Part shown: positions 17,182-25,437 of the stretch, piece by piece
Position numbering within the stretch: position 1 is the stretch's first letter
How the letters are laid out: each line of letters starts with the position of its first letter
Source: a virus
DNA length: 63,210 nucleotides
IMG/VR virus record: IMGVR_UViG_3300037502_001755
Span: 1-63,210 of that record
Strand: one strand, 5' to 3'
Program-made: the position numbers and the translations under genes
The notes under the pieces: generated by a model
Seen by the model: the letters and a program-made list of their open reading frames with translations, nothing else
The model's database searches: none
What the model was told of the DNA's origin: nothing

Positions 17182-18182
17182 TTTGTGTCTCCAAAAAACT
17201 TCTTGAGTTCATCGTAAAGCTGCTTGGCCTGCACCAACGTCAACTGGTTCAGGATGTCGTTGCCCGTGACCTGCGGCCTGACCGCAGGAGCAACCACCAC
17301 AGGCTCCTCCACCATCGTCACGGGGAGCGGCGCAGCCTCAACAGTATCCACCACTTGGGTTCGGCGAGTGTACGTGCGCTTGGGTGCGGCGACAGCCTTC
17401 TTGCGGGGCTTCGGTTTGTCCTCAATCAACATACGCTTGCCGTCGCGCATGACCATCCGAAGATGTGCGCGGGGCATCAACTCAGCCAGCTTCTTCGTCA
17501 CGACTGTCGAATAGGTCTTAAGCGGTGTGTACTCGGGAACCAGTGCACGCAGACAGTTGTAGTTGTCTCGGTGAAACATCTCCTGCTGCACCATCTGGCT
17601 GATCAGGGCGCTGACTGTCTTGCCGCTGAACCCCTTTGCCACAAGGTCGTTGGTGGCCTTTATACGGGAGATGCCGGGGTTGTCCCGCACGTAGTTGAAC
17701 GTCTCGCGGGTGACGTTGTTGGTGGGCTTGAACGCGCTAGAGGGCACGGGGTGGGTGGTCTGCGTAGGTTGCACGGAAGTCTCCTGTGGTTGCGTGGTCT
17801 GCGTGGTTTGGGGGGTGGTCTGATCGGGTTCGTCGTCCCACTCGGAGGGAACCGAGTTTGTGCGCTCAATGGCTTGTTTCAAAGCGTCTTGCAAAGAAGG
17901 CATGATGAATGTTCCTTTTTGGTTGGAGAGTTGCTCTTTGAGTTGCTTAATCCACTGCACGACTTCGCGTTTGTTGTAGTAAGGCGTGCGGTGGTTGTGG
18001 TAAACCCCTTGCACAGGCTTGGGGGCTCCGGGGTACTGCGCCGCCCAGCGACCGAACCATTGCGGCGATACACCCGCCGCTTCGCAGCACTCTTTCAGGG
18101 TGTGCAAAGGTTCGTGCCGCTTGCCTGATGCCTTATCTGCTTTGCGGCGGCGCATCATGTCGGAGAGTGTTTCGTATCTCAC
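17178..18182 (-). CDS. Putative DNA-binding protein with two HTH-like regions
   Basis: 334 residues. An N-terminal HTH (HTLKECCEAAGVSPQWFGRW, ~28-47) resembles MerR/excisionase-type DNA readers. A T/Q/P-rich linker (~120-150) follows, then a winged-helix-like segment (TFNYVRDNPGISRIKATNDL) and a basic KPKPRKKAVA region. The start is GTG at 18182 after AAAGGAAC. It could regulate the early arm and is a third candidate for binding the dyad family; not demonstrated. Confidence 0.5.
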   Translation of the reverse strand: MRYETLSDMMRRRKADKASGKRHEPLHTLKECCEAAGVSPQWFGRWAAQYPGAPKPVQGVYHNHRTPYYNKREVVQWIKQLKEQLSNQKGTFIMPSLQDALKQAIERTNSVPSEWDDEPDQTTPQTTQTTQPQETSVQPTQTTHPVPSSAFKPTNNVTRETFNYVRDNPGISRIKATNDLVAKGFSGKTVSALISQMVQQEMFHRDNYNCLRALVPEYTPLKTYSTVVTKKLAELMPRAHLRMVMRDGKRMLIEDKPKPRKKAVAAPKRTYTRRTQVVDTVEAAPLPVTMVEEPVVVAPAVRPQVTGNDILNQLTLVQAKQLYDELKKFFGDTK

Positions 18183-18197
18183 ATCGCGGTTCCTTTC

Positions 18198-19085
18198 TCA
18201 GAAAGAAAATTTGTCGAGGATGGCGTCCACGTTTTTCTTCACGTCGTCACGCACAGCCGCGTTCTTGCGCAGGTCGGCAGGGGTCACGCCGTTGAGAAGC
18301 TGCGACAGCGTCGAGCGCACGGACTCAAGCGCAGGGTCATTGGTCAGGTTCAACGCCTTGGTCATCTCGCACAACTCCAACGCGCCGTCAACCAGCGAGT
18401 CGAAGAACTTGCGCGGCTTAGCTTCCCCGGCCACGTAGTCGGTGGTCAGGCGGTCGGACATACGTGTGAGGTGGTCACCCAAGCGCTTGCGCACATCGGC
18501 GATGGCGTTCTCAACCCGCTCGTCTGCAAGTTGCTGGAGCTTGGCCTTGATGTCGTCCATGGCTGCGTTGCCCACGTCCACACGGAAGTCGCCAGCGGTG
18601 GGCACAGGCATGTAGTTCACCCGGAATGAGAACTTGGTCATGATCTCGTTCTGCGAGGGGTAGTCGTCGCGCCGGAACATATCGCCCAGTGCCAATGCTT
18701 GCGCCGTGATGAGCGAGGGGTAGATGGTCACGAAGCTGTGCACAAGGGCCTCGAACTCCTCCTCGAACTCGTTCATCTTGGATGCGAACTTCTCGAAGCT
18801 GCTGGTGGGCAACAGGCGCAGACCCGAGTCAGACCACGGCAGGGAGGTGTCGTACACGTATTGGCGTGCACGGGTGACCAGCTTCTGGATGACATCCAGT
18901 TCGTCGCGACCTGCCAGCAGGTGCTTGTTGACACGGGCTGCGTCCTTGGCCCCGGCCTTCTTGGCCGTGACGACCTCCTCGGTGGCGCTCTTGTCGAGTT
19001 TGCGGGCTGTCCAGACGGGAGCGTTGAACTCCACGAGCATGGCGCAGGTGTCGATGTTGTAACGGGCGTGGTTCAGTTGAGTCAT
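18198..19085 (-). CDS. DUF3150-like protein
   Basis: 295 residues, mostly helical, starting MTQLNHARYNIDTCAMLVEF after GGAGAACCAACATG. The LSxSG/WTARKLDK start and long helices resemble DUF3150, a family often encoded beside MoxR-like AAA+ ATPases and VWA proteins in phages. Here it follows exactly such a pair at 19120-21465. It may be the substrate adaptor or client of that ATPase. The family call is from memory. Confidence 0.65.
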   Translation of the reverse strand: MTQLNHARYNIDTCAMLVEFNAPVWTARKLDKSATEEVVTAKKAGAKDAARVNKHLLAGRDELDVIQKLVTRARQYVYDTSLPWSDSGLRLLPTSSFEKFASKMNEFEEEFEALVHSFVTIYPSLITAQALALGDMFRRDDYPSQNEIMTKFSFRVNYMPVPTAGDFRVDVGNAAMDDIKAKLQQLADERVENAIADVRKRLGDHLTRMSDRLTTDYVAGEAKPRKFFDSLVDGALELCEMTKALNLTNDPALESVRSTLSQLLNGVTPADLRKNAAVRDDVKKNVDAILDKFSF

Positions 19086-19119
19086 GTTGGTTCTCCTTGA
19101 ATGACGTTGAGTTGAAAAA

Positions 19120-20322
19120 TTAAGTGCGGATACGCACCACTTTGCCGCGTTGCGGCATGAAGTCGTCGTTGTTGACGACACCCCACAGCACAGGCAACTC
19201 GGGCAGCTTGTAGCTGTCCTCGATGTACCCGTCGGTCAGCATGATGACTGCCTTGGGTTTGTACTGTTTGTCTGCAATGTGCTGGGCAACACACGACACA
19301 GTCGTGCCCCCGCCACCCTTGGGCGACATGAGGTCGGACAGCTTGTCGTAGTCGTCGGGCTGGAACTGCTGGTCACCAGCCACCTCGGTGTCCCACCACA
19401 GCACACGCACGCTCTCGGGCCGAGCGTGCTGGCATACACGAGCGATCTCGCCGAACACCACCGGGTAGTGCGGATGCATGGAGCCAGAGGTGTCGCAAGC
19501 GATGATGATCTCGCCCACGCTTTCGTCGAAGTGCGACGGCATGAGAAAGCCCGATGCCATCAGGCGCTTGTTGGGAGGCGAGAAGCGGGAGTTCTCATCG
19601 CCCCGGCACATGGTGCTGATGAAGTCAATGAGCGGCTCTTTCCAGTTGGTGTCACGATCTTGCATCGTGCCGAAGATGTCGCCGCCATTGCTCTTGTCAC
19701 CGCGCAGCTTCTTGGACAGCAACTCGCCTTGGCGGTTGGCATCGTCGATCATCTTCTCCAGCGCCTCGCGCTCCTCGAAGGGCGTACCCTCGGGAGACAA
19801 CTCGTGCGTGTCCATAGGCTGGCCACGGCCGTCGCCACTGTCGGGCTGCTCGTCATTGTCCTTGGCCTCGTCGAGCAAAGCCTTGAGCACCTGCGGGAAA
19901 GACATCCCCTTGAACTTGTCGTCCACGAGCGGCTTGACCTTGGTCGGGCGCTCGACAAACTTGAAGTCAGGGTCAAGCGCCTCGATGGTGAGGTTGATGA
20001 CGTAGTCCGCAGCCATGTTGGCAAGTGCGCCGTGCTGCTTGAACAGGTCGCAGTAGAAGGGCAAGACGCAATGCTTGAACGCTACGTGGAAGTTCTCGTG
20101 CAGCACGAGGTAGCGCAACTGCTTGCGGTTGAAGTCGGTGGAGATGAACTCCGCGCCGTACAGCTTGTCCTTGCCGTTGGTGCACGCAGTAGGCAAGCCG
20201 GGCACGACCTCGGACTTGCCCATGGGGATCACGCCCGCAAGGCGGGCGAACTGGGGGTGGCGCATACAGTCGATGTTGACCGCTTGGATGCGCTGTGCGA
20301 GTGTGAGTTTGTCAAAGCTCAT
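19120..20322 (-). CDS. VWA-domain protein with N-terminal metallopeptidase-like domain (DUF2201)
   Basis: 400 residues. N-terminal zincin-like helix LHENFHVAFKH (HENFH at 75-79). An acidic hinge (~150-200) leads to a C-terminal von Willebrand A domain with an intact MIDAS: DTSGSM (~275), a GGGGTT threonine, and MLTDGYI. Proteins of this build (putative metallopeptidase + VWA) act with MoxR-type AAA+ ATPases, comparable to CobT/CobS or ViaA/RavA partners. Preceded by the shared RBS cassette GGAGAACCAACCATG, 18 bp after the ATPase gene. Confidence 0.8.
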   Translation of the reverse strand: MSFDKLTLAQRIQAVNIDCMRHPQFARLAGVIPMGKSEVVPGLPTACTNGKDKLYGAEFISTDFNRKQLRYLVLHENFHVAFKHCVLPFYCDLFKQHGALANMAADYVINLTIEALDPDFKFVERPTKVKPLVDDKFKGMSFPQVLKALLDEAKDNDEQPDSGDGRGQPMDTHELSPEGTPFEEREALEKMIDDANRQGELLSKKLRGDKSNGGDIFGTMQDRDTNWKEPLIDFISTMCRGDENSRFSPPNKRLMASGFLMPSHFDESVGEIIIACDTSGSMHPHYPVVFGEIARVCQHARPESVRVLWWDTEVAGDQQFQPDDYDKLSDLMSPKGGGGTTVSCVAQHIADKQYKPKAVIMLTDGYIEDSYKLPELPVLWGVVNNDDFMPQRGKVVRIRT

Positions 20323-20340
20323 GGTTGGTTCTCCTTGGAG

Positions 20341-21465
20341 TTACTTGGTGCTAAAGAAGATTTTGTGGGCCGCCAGCATCTTGCCGAAGTTGCCCAGCGT
20401 CACGTAGATGCCAGTGCGCGAGGACTGCGCCACCGAGTTGCAGAAGATCGACTGCACCTCGGCCTTCATGCGCCACACGTAGTCCACGATCTTCTCTGCG
20501 TCGTCGCGGTTGTCACAGCGAGATACGAACTGGAAGATTTGCACAAGCTGTGCGGTGGGGTTGTCGCTGATAGGTGCGGTGGCAGGGTCATGCAGCACGC
20601 GGTCATAGGCGCAGATGTCACGGCCAAAGCGAATGAACGCGGCAAGGTTGGCCGCAGTCACAGCACCGACAGTGCCGACCAGCGCAGCCTCGATGGTGTC
20701 GTCGTCCAGCACGTTCAAGCTCTCGTGCAGGATGTCAGAGGCGGCCACAAGGGAGCGAGGCGTAGCGTAGGCAAGGGTTGTAGCGCGGGGGCTGAAGATC
20801 ATGCCGTTGTCCTTGGATACGTCCTTGCCCTCGTGCTTGCCGCCCTTCTCGTAGTCAAGGAACGAGTCCATGACAGGCTCGTACTGGTCAACGAAGGCGA
20901 TCACCATCGGGTGCACACCAGCGTCCACGGCCCACGCTTTCCACTCCTGTGCGGTGGGCTTGCGCATCTTGACGAAGACGAGGCGGTTACGCAGGTGGGC
21001 CTGAATGCTGTCGCCCAGACCCTCGACCGCTAGGTTGGTCGCGCAGAACACGACGGAGCCCTCGGGCATATGGTAGTTGCCAACGCGCCGCTCGTAGATG
21101 ATCGGGGCCAGTACGTTCTTGATGAACTGCGGGGCCTTGGCGATCTCGTCGAGGAAGCACATGATCGGCTTGCTGTTGTTGACGCCAAGCTGGTTGTGCT
21201 TGCTGACACCGAAGCGCTCGTTGGGCAACTCGCGGGAGATGCCGTTCTCGCGGTCAAGGTCAGGCATCCACACCGAACCATCGGACAACTGCGTGCAGTC
21301 AATGGGGTCGACAGCGATGTGGTTGGCGAACTGGGGCATCCGCTTCAAGGCATGGAACAGCGCGGTCTTGCCGATGCCGTTCTCACCCTCGACGATGATG
21401 GTGCGCTTGTGCCCGACAGCAGCGATCAGGGACACGACTTGAGAGAAGGAAAGAAGTTTGGACAT
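20341..21465 (-). CDS. MoxR-type AAA+ ATPase
   Basis: 374 residues. Walker A GENGIGKT (27-34), Walker B CFLDEIAKAP (~102-111), sensor 1 FCATN and a second Arg-rich motif HLRNRLVF. This is the MoxR/CobS-like AAA+ layout that remodels partner proteins. It is the first gene of a three-gene set with the VWA-metallopeptidase and the DUF3150 protein. Its RBS (AACAACGGAGA) follows a promoter-like sequence and a dyad in the gap just upstream, so the set may be transcribed on its own. Confidence 0.8.
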   Translation of the reverse strand: MSKLLSFSQVVSLIAAVGHKRTIIVEGENGIGKTALFHALKRMPQFANHIAVDPIDCTQLSDGSVWMPDLDRENGISRELPNERFGVSKHNQLGVNNSKPIMCFLDEIAKAPQFIKNVLAPIIYERRVGNYHMPEGSVVFCATNLAVEGLGDSIQAHLRNRLVFVKMRKPTAQEWKAWAVDAGVHPMVIAFVDQYEPVMDSFLDYEKGGKHEGKDVSKDNGMIFSPRATTLAYATPRSLVAASDILHESLNVLDDDTIEAALVGTVGAVTAANLAAFIRFGRDICAYDRVLHDPATAPISDNPTAQLVQIFQFVSRCDNRDDAEKIVDYVWRMKAEVQSIFCNSVAQSSRTGIYVTLGNFGKMLAAHKIFFSTK

Positions 21466-21506
21466 GGTTGATTTCTCCGTTGTTGAAAAGTGATTTTTGT
21501 TGGAAC

Positions 21507-21527
21507 TCGCGGACGTTTTGTCCGCGA
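21507..21527. promoter_or_regulatory. Dyad copy 1 (GCGGAC-N5-GTCCGC)
   Basis: TCGCGGAC-GTTTT-GTCCGCGA, 8-bp perfect arms. It lies from about +3 to +23 of the predicted minus-strand transcript for the ATPase cassette, where a repressor or an RNA hairpin would act. Member of a six-copy family. Confidence 0.6.
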
Positions 21528-21536
21528 CCTAGATGC

Positions 21537-21565
21537 AGTATAGCAATGTGTCTAGCGTTGGACAA
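21537..21565 (-). promoter_or_regulatory. Minus-strand sigma70-like promoter for the ATPase cassette
   Basis: TTGTCC (21565-21560), 17-bp spacer, TATACT (21542-21537): 4/6 and 5/6 matches with ideal spacing. It lies in the gap after the 324-residue gene and just before dyad copy 1. Confidence 0.5.
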
Positions 21566-21571
21566 CTCCTT

Positions 21572-22546
21572 TCATTTGTTGGGATGTTGGGTGGTGATGT
21601 TGCTGCGCACAATGTCACCATTGCTGGGGAACTGTGGGTATTCGATGTACCCAGAGGTACTACTCAGACGGGTGGAGTTCTTGAGTTTGCTCCACAACGA
21701 GTTGATGAGAGTCTTCTCGTCGATGGGCTCGATGTCGCTGTAGCGGGCGTTGCTTATGTTCCTGTAGCTGATCAGCCCCGCAGCGAATGCGCGGTTGCTG
21801 GCGATCTTGTCAAAGCAAAGCTGGGCCTGCTCCATGAGGGTGTCCAGCGCTGCTTGCGGTGGGGGCAGGTCTTTCTCCAGCGCGTGCACGAGTTCCATGG
21901 AGTGCCTGTGCCACATGGACGCTTCCTCCACAGCGTTGAACACACCGGCCATGTAGAAGTCGAACTTCACGTCGGCTGCGAACTCGGGTATACGCATGGC
22001 AATGAGGGTGAGCATCCCATCGAGCGCGGCCTTGACCTTCTTGCGCGCCGCCTTGTCTGCGTCGCTGCTGACCTTGCGGAAGATGCGCGTGTGCCGTGAG
22101 CGCTCCACTATGAGCTTGCCAGACGGCGCGAACCACAGGTCAGTGGAGAAGTCCTCACCGGGCAGGGGCCGTGTGGACACCGGGGCCACCACTGTGCGCT
22201 CGTCAGTTGTCGTGCGTCGGTTGAGCCACTCGATGTTGGCCACGTCGCGCAGGAAGCCCTGCGAGGTCTGCGAGTAGTGGTTGATGTACTGACGGCGCTC
22301 GTTACCCTCAGCGTCGGGCTTGTGGAGGCGGGCCAGCGTGGTCTGGTACAGCACGAGGTCGTAGTAGGAGTCGTCGCCCGTGACCGAGCGCTCGATGCGG
22401 TAGTGGTGGCTGCGGGTGTCCTTGAGCGGGCGTTGAGACGCGTGCCACTTCTTGCTGCGAGGCGGCAGCTTGGTGCGCTCGAAGTAGTCGTGCGCCTTCT
22501 TGTAGCTGGACAGAAGCGGTAGAAGGTAGGTTTTACCTGAGTACAT
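21572..22546 (-). CDS. Hypothetical phage protein (324 aa)
   Basis: Largely helical. The N-terminus (SSYKKAHDYFERTKLPPRSKKW) is basic, and the middle carries a WFAPSGKLIVERSRHTRIF strand pair. I know of no function. It has the GGAGAACCAACCATG cassette and lies between a small gene and the promoter of the ATPase cassette, so it may belong functionally with that set. Confidence 0.65.
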   Translation of the reverse strand: MYSGKTYLLPLLSSYKKAHDYFERTKLPPRSKKWHASQRPLKDTRSHHYRIERSVTGDDSYYDLVLYQTTLARLHKPDAEGNERRQYINHYSQTSQGFLRDVANIEWLNRRTTTDERTVVAPVSTRPLPGEDFSTDLWFAPSGKLIVERSRHTRIFRKVSSDADKAARKKVKAALDGMLTLIAMRIPEFAADVKFDFYMAGVFNAVEEASMWHRHSMELVHALEKDLPPPQAALDTLMEQAQLCFDKIASNRAFAAGLISYRNISNARYSDIEPIDEKTLINSLWSKLKNSTRLSSTSGYIEYPQFPSNGDIVRSNITTQHPNK

Positions 22547-22584
22547 GGTTGGTTCTCCTTGGGTTGGTGGTTGGTGGTTGTGGA

Positions 22585-22857
22585 TTAGATTTCGGTCTTG
22601 TTGTTACGCATGGCGATGAGCACGCGGTACTTGTCCAGCGCCTCGTCGGGGACAATCTTCACGCCTTGCGTGTGGGTGGCGGCATCGAAGGGCATGAAGC
22701 TGATGTCGTACTCCTGATTGCGCCCGTAAAAGCCATTGTTGTTGCCCCGGTACGTGGTCTCCATGGCCTCGCAGCCCGAGAGGAGTTTGTGCAGCTTTTC
22801 TATCTGCGCGGGGGAGAGCAGCAACTGCGTGCCGCCAATGTCGATCAAAAGTTTCAT
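22585..22857 (-). CDS. Hypothetical protein (90 aa)
   Basis: Starts MKLLIDIGGTQLLLSPAQIEK after a GGAG RBS that lies within the end of the preceding small gene. Mixed alpha/beta, with DISFMPFD and a basic C-terminus. The start at 22857 is chosen over longer readings because those would pass through dyad copy 2 and the small gene upstream. Function unknown. Confidence 0.6.
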   Translation of the reverse strand: MKLLIDIGGTQLLLSPAQIEKLHKLLSGCEAMETTYRGNNNGFYGRNQEYDISFMPFDAATHTQGVKIVPDEALDKYRVLIAMRNNKTEI

Positions 22858-22859
22858 GG

Positions 22860-23021
22860 TCAGGGTCTCCAAACAAAAACGTCCAACAGGACGACGATGA
22901 CAGCGGCTACGCAAACTACAGGGTAGAAACTCGCGGACAAACTGTCCGCAAGCCGTTGCCGCCACGAATACAGCCGAATCGGCTGGGGGAGAGAGGACTG
23001 ATGAATGTTCCTCTTGGGCAT
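22860..23021 (-). CDS. 53-residue membrane protein containing dyad copy 2
   Basis: MPKRNIHQSSLPQPIRLYSW then a transmembrane stretch (VVCVAAVIVVLLDVFVW). A GGAGTAACC RBS precedes the ATG and the stop lies 2 bp before the next gene. Codons of LADSLSAS coincide with the dyad at 22933. A GTCC-N4-GGAC hairpin with a T-rich 3' side near the end of the gene looks terminator-like but is coding. Confidence 0.5.
   Translation of the reverse strand: MPKRNIHQSSLPQPIRLYSWRQRLADSLSASFYPVVCVAAVIVVLLDVFVWRP
22933..22949. repeat. Dyad copy 2 (GCGGAC-N5-GTCCGC)
   Basis: GCGGACAAACTGTCCGC, inside the small membrane-protein gene. Read on the minus strand it encodes LADSLSAS, the same register as copy 6. Confidence 0.55.
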
Positions 23022-23023
23022 GG

Positions 23024-23344
23024 TTACTCCTTCAGTTCGTCAGGCACATCCACCTCAACATCGGGACTATTCAACATGACGTAGTACCGCATCGCCGCAA
23101 CAAGCGGCGTAGGGCCATGCATCTCGACAGGACGCGGGCCAGCGGCCCACCCATTTACTTCGTGATCCCCCAGCGGGTACAGCGCGATACCCTCCCGCTC
23201 AATGATCGGCCCACCCACCAGCCAGTTTGTGGAGTAGCTCGTGATGTATTGCGGGTAGATGGTGAACAGCTTTCGCTCAGCCTCCAACTTCGTCACCACC
23301 CAATCCAGCGCGGCCCCGGTCAGTTCAGATGTTTTCAGTTTCAT
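23024..23344 (-). CDS. DUF2591-like phage protein
   Basis: 106 residues. KTSELTGAALDWVVTKLEAE at the N-terminus, then STNWLVGGPIIEREGI and GPTPLVAAMRYYVM: the motif order I associate with DUF2591, a phage/prophage family of unknown function. RBS GGAGAAAGCAACC precedes the ATG, after the intergenic UUCG hairpin. Confidence 0.7.
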   Translation of the reverse strand: MKLKTSELTGAALDWVVTKLEAERKLFTIYPQYITSYSTNWLVGGPIIEREGIALYPLGDHEVNGWAAGPRPVEMHGPTPLVAAMRYYVMLNSPDVEVDVPDELKE

Positions 23345-23364
23345 GGTTGCTTTCTCCTAGTTGT

Positions 23365-23380
23365 GGGGGCCGAAGCCCCC
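23365..23380 (-). other. Intergenic cUUCGg stem-loop
   Basis: On the minus strand GGGGGC-TTCG-GCCCCC, a six-pair stem closed by the exceptionally stable UUCG tetraloop. It sits between the stop of the 221-residue gene and the RBS of the DUF2591-like gene. No U tract follows, so it is more likely an mRNA stabiliser or processing boundary than a terminator. Confidence 0.5.
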
Positions 23381-23385
23381 GGTTG

Positions 23386-24051
23386 TTAAACGACGTTGTT
23401 GTTCAGCGCCTTCTTGAGGGCAGGCAGCAGGTAATCGCCGAGGTTGTCTTTGTTCAGGAAGTCGTTGGTCTCGGTGAACTGGTCGACGATGTGCTCGATG
23501 TCGCCCTCGTCATGGTGCTCGGTGTCGTTCGTGTGGTTCTCGATGGCGTCGCTGATCATCTCCTCGATGCGGCGCTCGGTCAGGTCGTTCCCACGCAGGG
23601 CCTCGGTCACCTTGTCGTCGATGTAGTCGTCGTTGAAGTGCTCCTCGTTGCGCTCGTGGTTGTATATCTTCTCGTCGGCAACCTCCTCGGCGATCTCCGA
23701 TGCGATCTCCCGCATCTTCTGCTCGATGTCCGAGTCCAGCTTGGTCAGCGTCATGTTGTTGTCCACCATCGCTGCGAACTTGGCCTCCACCATGTGCTCA
23801 AGGTGCGGCTTGATGTACAGCAGCGCAGCGCTGAACAGGCTGTCGAACTTGGACAGCACGTCTGTCCACTCAGGGGTGGGAGCGGGAGCGGGAGCGGGAG
23901 CGGGAGCGGGAGCCGGGGTGGGCGCAGGGCTGGGAATCTCCGGGTTGACCGAGGGTTCGGGCACGATGAAGGCTGCCTCCATCAGGTTGATGATCTGCGC
24001 CGGGTCGGTGATGGCGGTGTAGCCATTGGCGTTTGGGTTGGTGTTTTCCAT
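23386..24051 (-). CDS. Acidic protein with Pro-Ala repeat linker
   Basis: 221 residues. A short N-terminal helix, then a Pro-Ala linker from a tandem hexanucleotide (23878-23913), then a strongly acidic helical C-terminus (EEVADEKIYNHERNEEHFND...). A long H/E/D-rich helix may mimic nucleic acid or bind metal. Uses the GGAGAAACCAACCATG cassette. No family recognised. Confidence 0.6.
   Translation of the reverse strand: MENTNPNANGYTAITDPAQIINLMEAAFIVPEPSVNPEIPSPAPTPAPAPAPAPAPAPTPEWTDVLSKFDSLFSAALLYIKPHLEHMVEAKFAAMVDNNMTLTKLDSDIEQKMREIASEIAEEVADEKIYNHERNEEHFNDDYIDDKVTEALRGNDLTERRIEEMISDAIENHTNDTEHHDEGDIEHIVDQFTETNDFLNKDNLGDYLLPALKKALNNNVV
23878..23913. repeat. Six tandem copies of GGGAGC
   Basis: A hexanucleotide microsatellite that encodes the Pro-Ala linker on the minus strand. 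Copy number could change by slippage without shifting frame. Confidence 0.85.
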
Positions 24052-24075
24052 GGTTGGTTTCTCCTAAACAAGTTG

Positions 24076-24092
24076 CCCCGTGACCGACGGGG
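24076..24092 (-). other. GC hairpin upstream of 23386-24051 gene
   Basis: CCCCG-N7-CGGGG arms next to dyad copy 3, in the leader of the Pro-Ala gene. Only a short weak T run follows on the minus strand, so terminator activity is doubtful. Confidence 0.35.
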
Positions 24093-24101
24093 TGGCGGCT
24101 T

Positions 24102-24118
24102 GCGGACAAGTTGTCCGC
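24102..24118. promoter_or_regulatory. Dyad copy 3 (GCGGAC-N5-GTCCGC)
   Basis: GCGGACAAGTTGTCCGC, an 8-bp dyad about a single central base. Non-coding, 20 bp after the stop of the upstream gene. The flanks (TTGCGGAC..., ...GTCCGCGAGTT) match copies 4 and 5. Confidence 0.6.
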
Positions 24119-24138
24119 GAGTTCTGGTTGTGTGGGTG

Positions 24139-25131
24139 TCAGGGGTTGTCCCACCAGTTGTCCGTGGTCTCGGGCGCTGGCTGTGTGGGTGGTGTGTCGG
24201 GTGGTGTGTCAGGTGGTGTGGGTGTTGTGTCGGGTTCGTCGACCACGAGGAAGAACCCCTTGCGCCCCTTTGTGCCTGACTTCTCCCACAACAAGGGGAT
24301 GCGGCTGCGGTAGCCGGGCTCCATCCACTGGCCTCGGGCGTGCTGGGCCTTGAGTTGCGCCCGCTCGTCGTCCGTGAGGAGGTGATGCCACATGGCCTCG
24401 GCCACAGGTATGTCCTTCATTTTCTGGGCCAGCGTGCCATCCTCGATATACGCATCAAGGCGGCTGCGCGCCTTGTGCAGCAACGCTCGGCGGTCGAGGT
24501 AGTACGCCAGACTATCGTCGTCCATCTTGGATATCCTGTCCCCATCAGCGTCGATGAAGGCGAGGTTCTTCTTGAGCACCTTGGCCACAGTCTCCAGCGA
24601 GGTGGTGATGCTGGCTTTGAGCGCGCTGACCAGCGTGGGGGCCATGCGTTTACCCGCCTTGCGCTTGGTGCGCCGCGCGAGGGAGAGTCGGCACACGTCG
24701 CACAGGTTGCTCGTGACGTAGTGCTGCGCGTCGGGGTTGCGCCCCATGCGTTTCTTCTGGGCGACTGTGGCAAGGGTGCGGAACACGGACAGGTGCTTCT
24801 CCTCGTAGCACGCCTTGCACACCTTGTTGTCAGGGTTCAGGGATTTTGGAAGCGGGCGCTTCTTGCCTGCCGGAGCCAACCAGCCGTGCGTCTGCGCCGC
24901 CTTGACCAGCAGCTTGTGCACTTTGTCGCCACGGAACTCGCGCACATCCCGCTCGTGGGCCAAGAGGTGCACTGCGGCCAGCGTGTCAGCGAAGGATTTG
25001 TAGCGCGGCGTGTCGGGCGAACCTGTCAGTCCTTTCTTAAGTTCCGCTTCTATTCGTATCAACGACCACGCCATGGCAAGCGCCCATGGGCGCGGCTTGA
25101 ATTCGGGATACGTGAGTTTTTGCTCGGTCAT
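24139..25131 (-). CDS. Hypothetical protein with paired CxxC motifs (330 aa)
   Basis: CKACYEEKHLSVF and NLCDVCRLSLARR form a likely zinc-binding pair in the first half. They are followed by a basic segment (RRTKRKAGKR), a helical middle and a Pro/Thr-rich tail ending in NWWDNP. A DNA-binding role is plausible. The ATG at 25131 has an AAGGAG RBS. It is the first gene after the AT-rich island. Confidence 0.55.
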   Translation of the reverse strand: MTEQKLTYPEFKPRPWALAMAWSLIRIEAELKKGLTGSPDTPRYKSFADTLAAVHLLAHERDVREFRGDKVHKLLVKAAQTHGWLAPAGKKRPLPKSLNPDNKVCKACYEEKHLSVFRTLATVAQKKRMGRNPDAQHYVTSNLCDVCRLSLARRTKRKAGKRMAPTLVSALKASITTSLETVAKVLKKNLAFIDADGDRISKMDDDSLAYYLDRRALLHKARSRLDAYIEDGTLAQKMKDIPVAEAMWHHLLTDDERAQLKAQHARGQWMEPGYRSRIPLLWEKSGTKGRKGFFLVVDEPDTTPTPPDTPPDTPPTQPAPETTDNWWDNP

Positions 25132-25194
25132 ACAGGGCTCCTTGGTTGATTCGACACGAATAGTACCCGAACAAGTACCAATGCGTCCAGTTGC

Positions 25195-25255
25195 GTCCAC
25201 ACCATACCCACCAATTCCGAGGCTAGGCGTCGGCTTGGAACCCGCATGGATGCTG
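25195..25255 (+). repeat. Long inverted repeat, left copy
   Basis: Reads GTCC....CATACCCACC AATTCCGAGGCTAGGCGT and ends AACCCGCATGGAT. The copy at 25438-25498 matches its reverse complement at roughly 78% over 49 bp. Differences are scattered single bases, so the repeats are old or under selection. Confidence 0.7.
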
Positions 25256-25380
25256 GGCGCGCAAGGTTTTGACACCAATAAGAGGGCTTTTGCGCAACAA
25301 CACACACGGGAAAGCCGTGTAGGAGAATCGCCCCATCAACCACACGAATATGTGCTCATACAAATATTTACTCCACCATC

Positions 25381-25420
25381 TATATATATAAGTATTTCTA
25401 AAAATATATATATATGTGTG
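25381..25420. other. AT-rich tract
   Basis: About 40 bases composed almost entirely of A and T (alternating TA with short A and T runs). It is centred between the two long inverted repeats and is the most AT-rich stretch I notice in the window. Candidate DNA unwinding element. Confidence 0.6.
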
Positions 25421-25437
25421 TCGAAAGTGGACGGAGC

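Noticed and set aside
19150-21033. Long plus-strand frame (627 codons) across the VWA and MoxR genes
   Set aside because: Antisense to genes with intact catalytic motifs; Val/His/Arg-rich shadow without RBS.
22860-22900. Terminator-like hairpin with T run before the gene at 22857
   Set aside because: It falls inside the codons of the small membrane protein, whose RBS, frame and stop are good.
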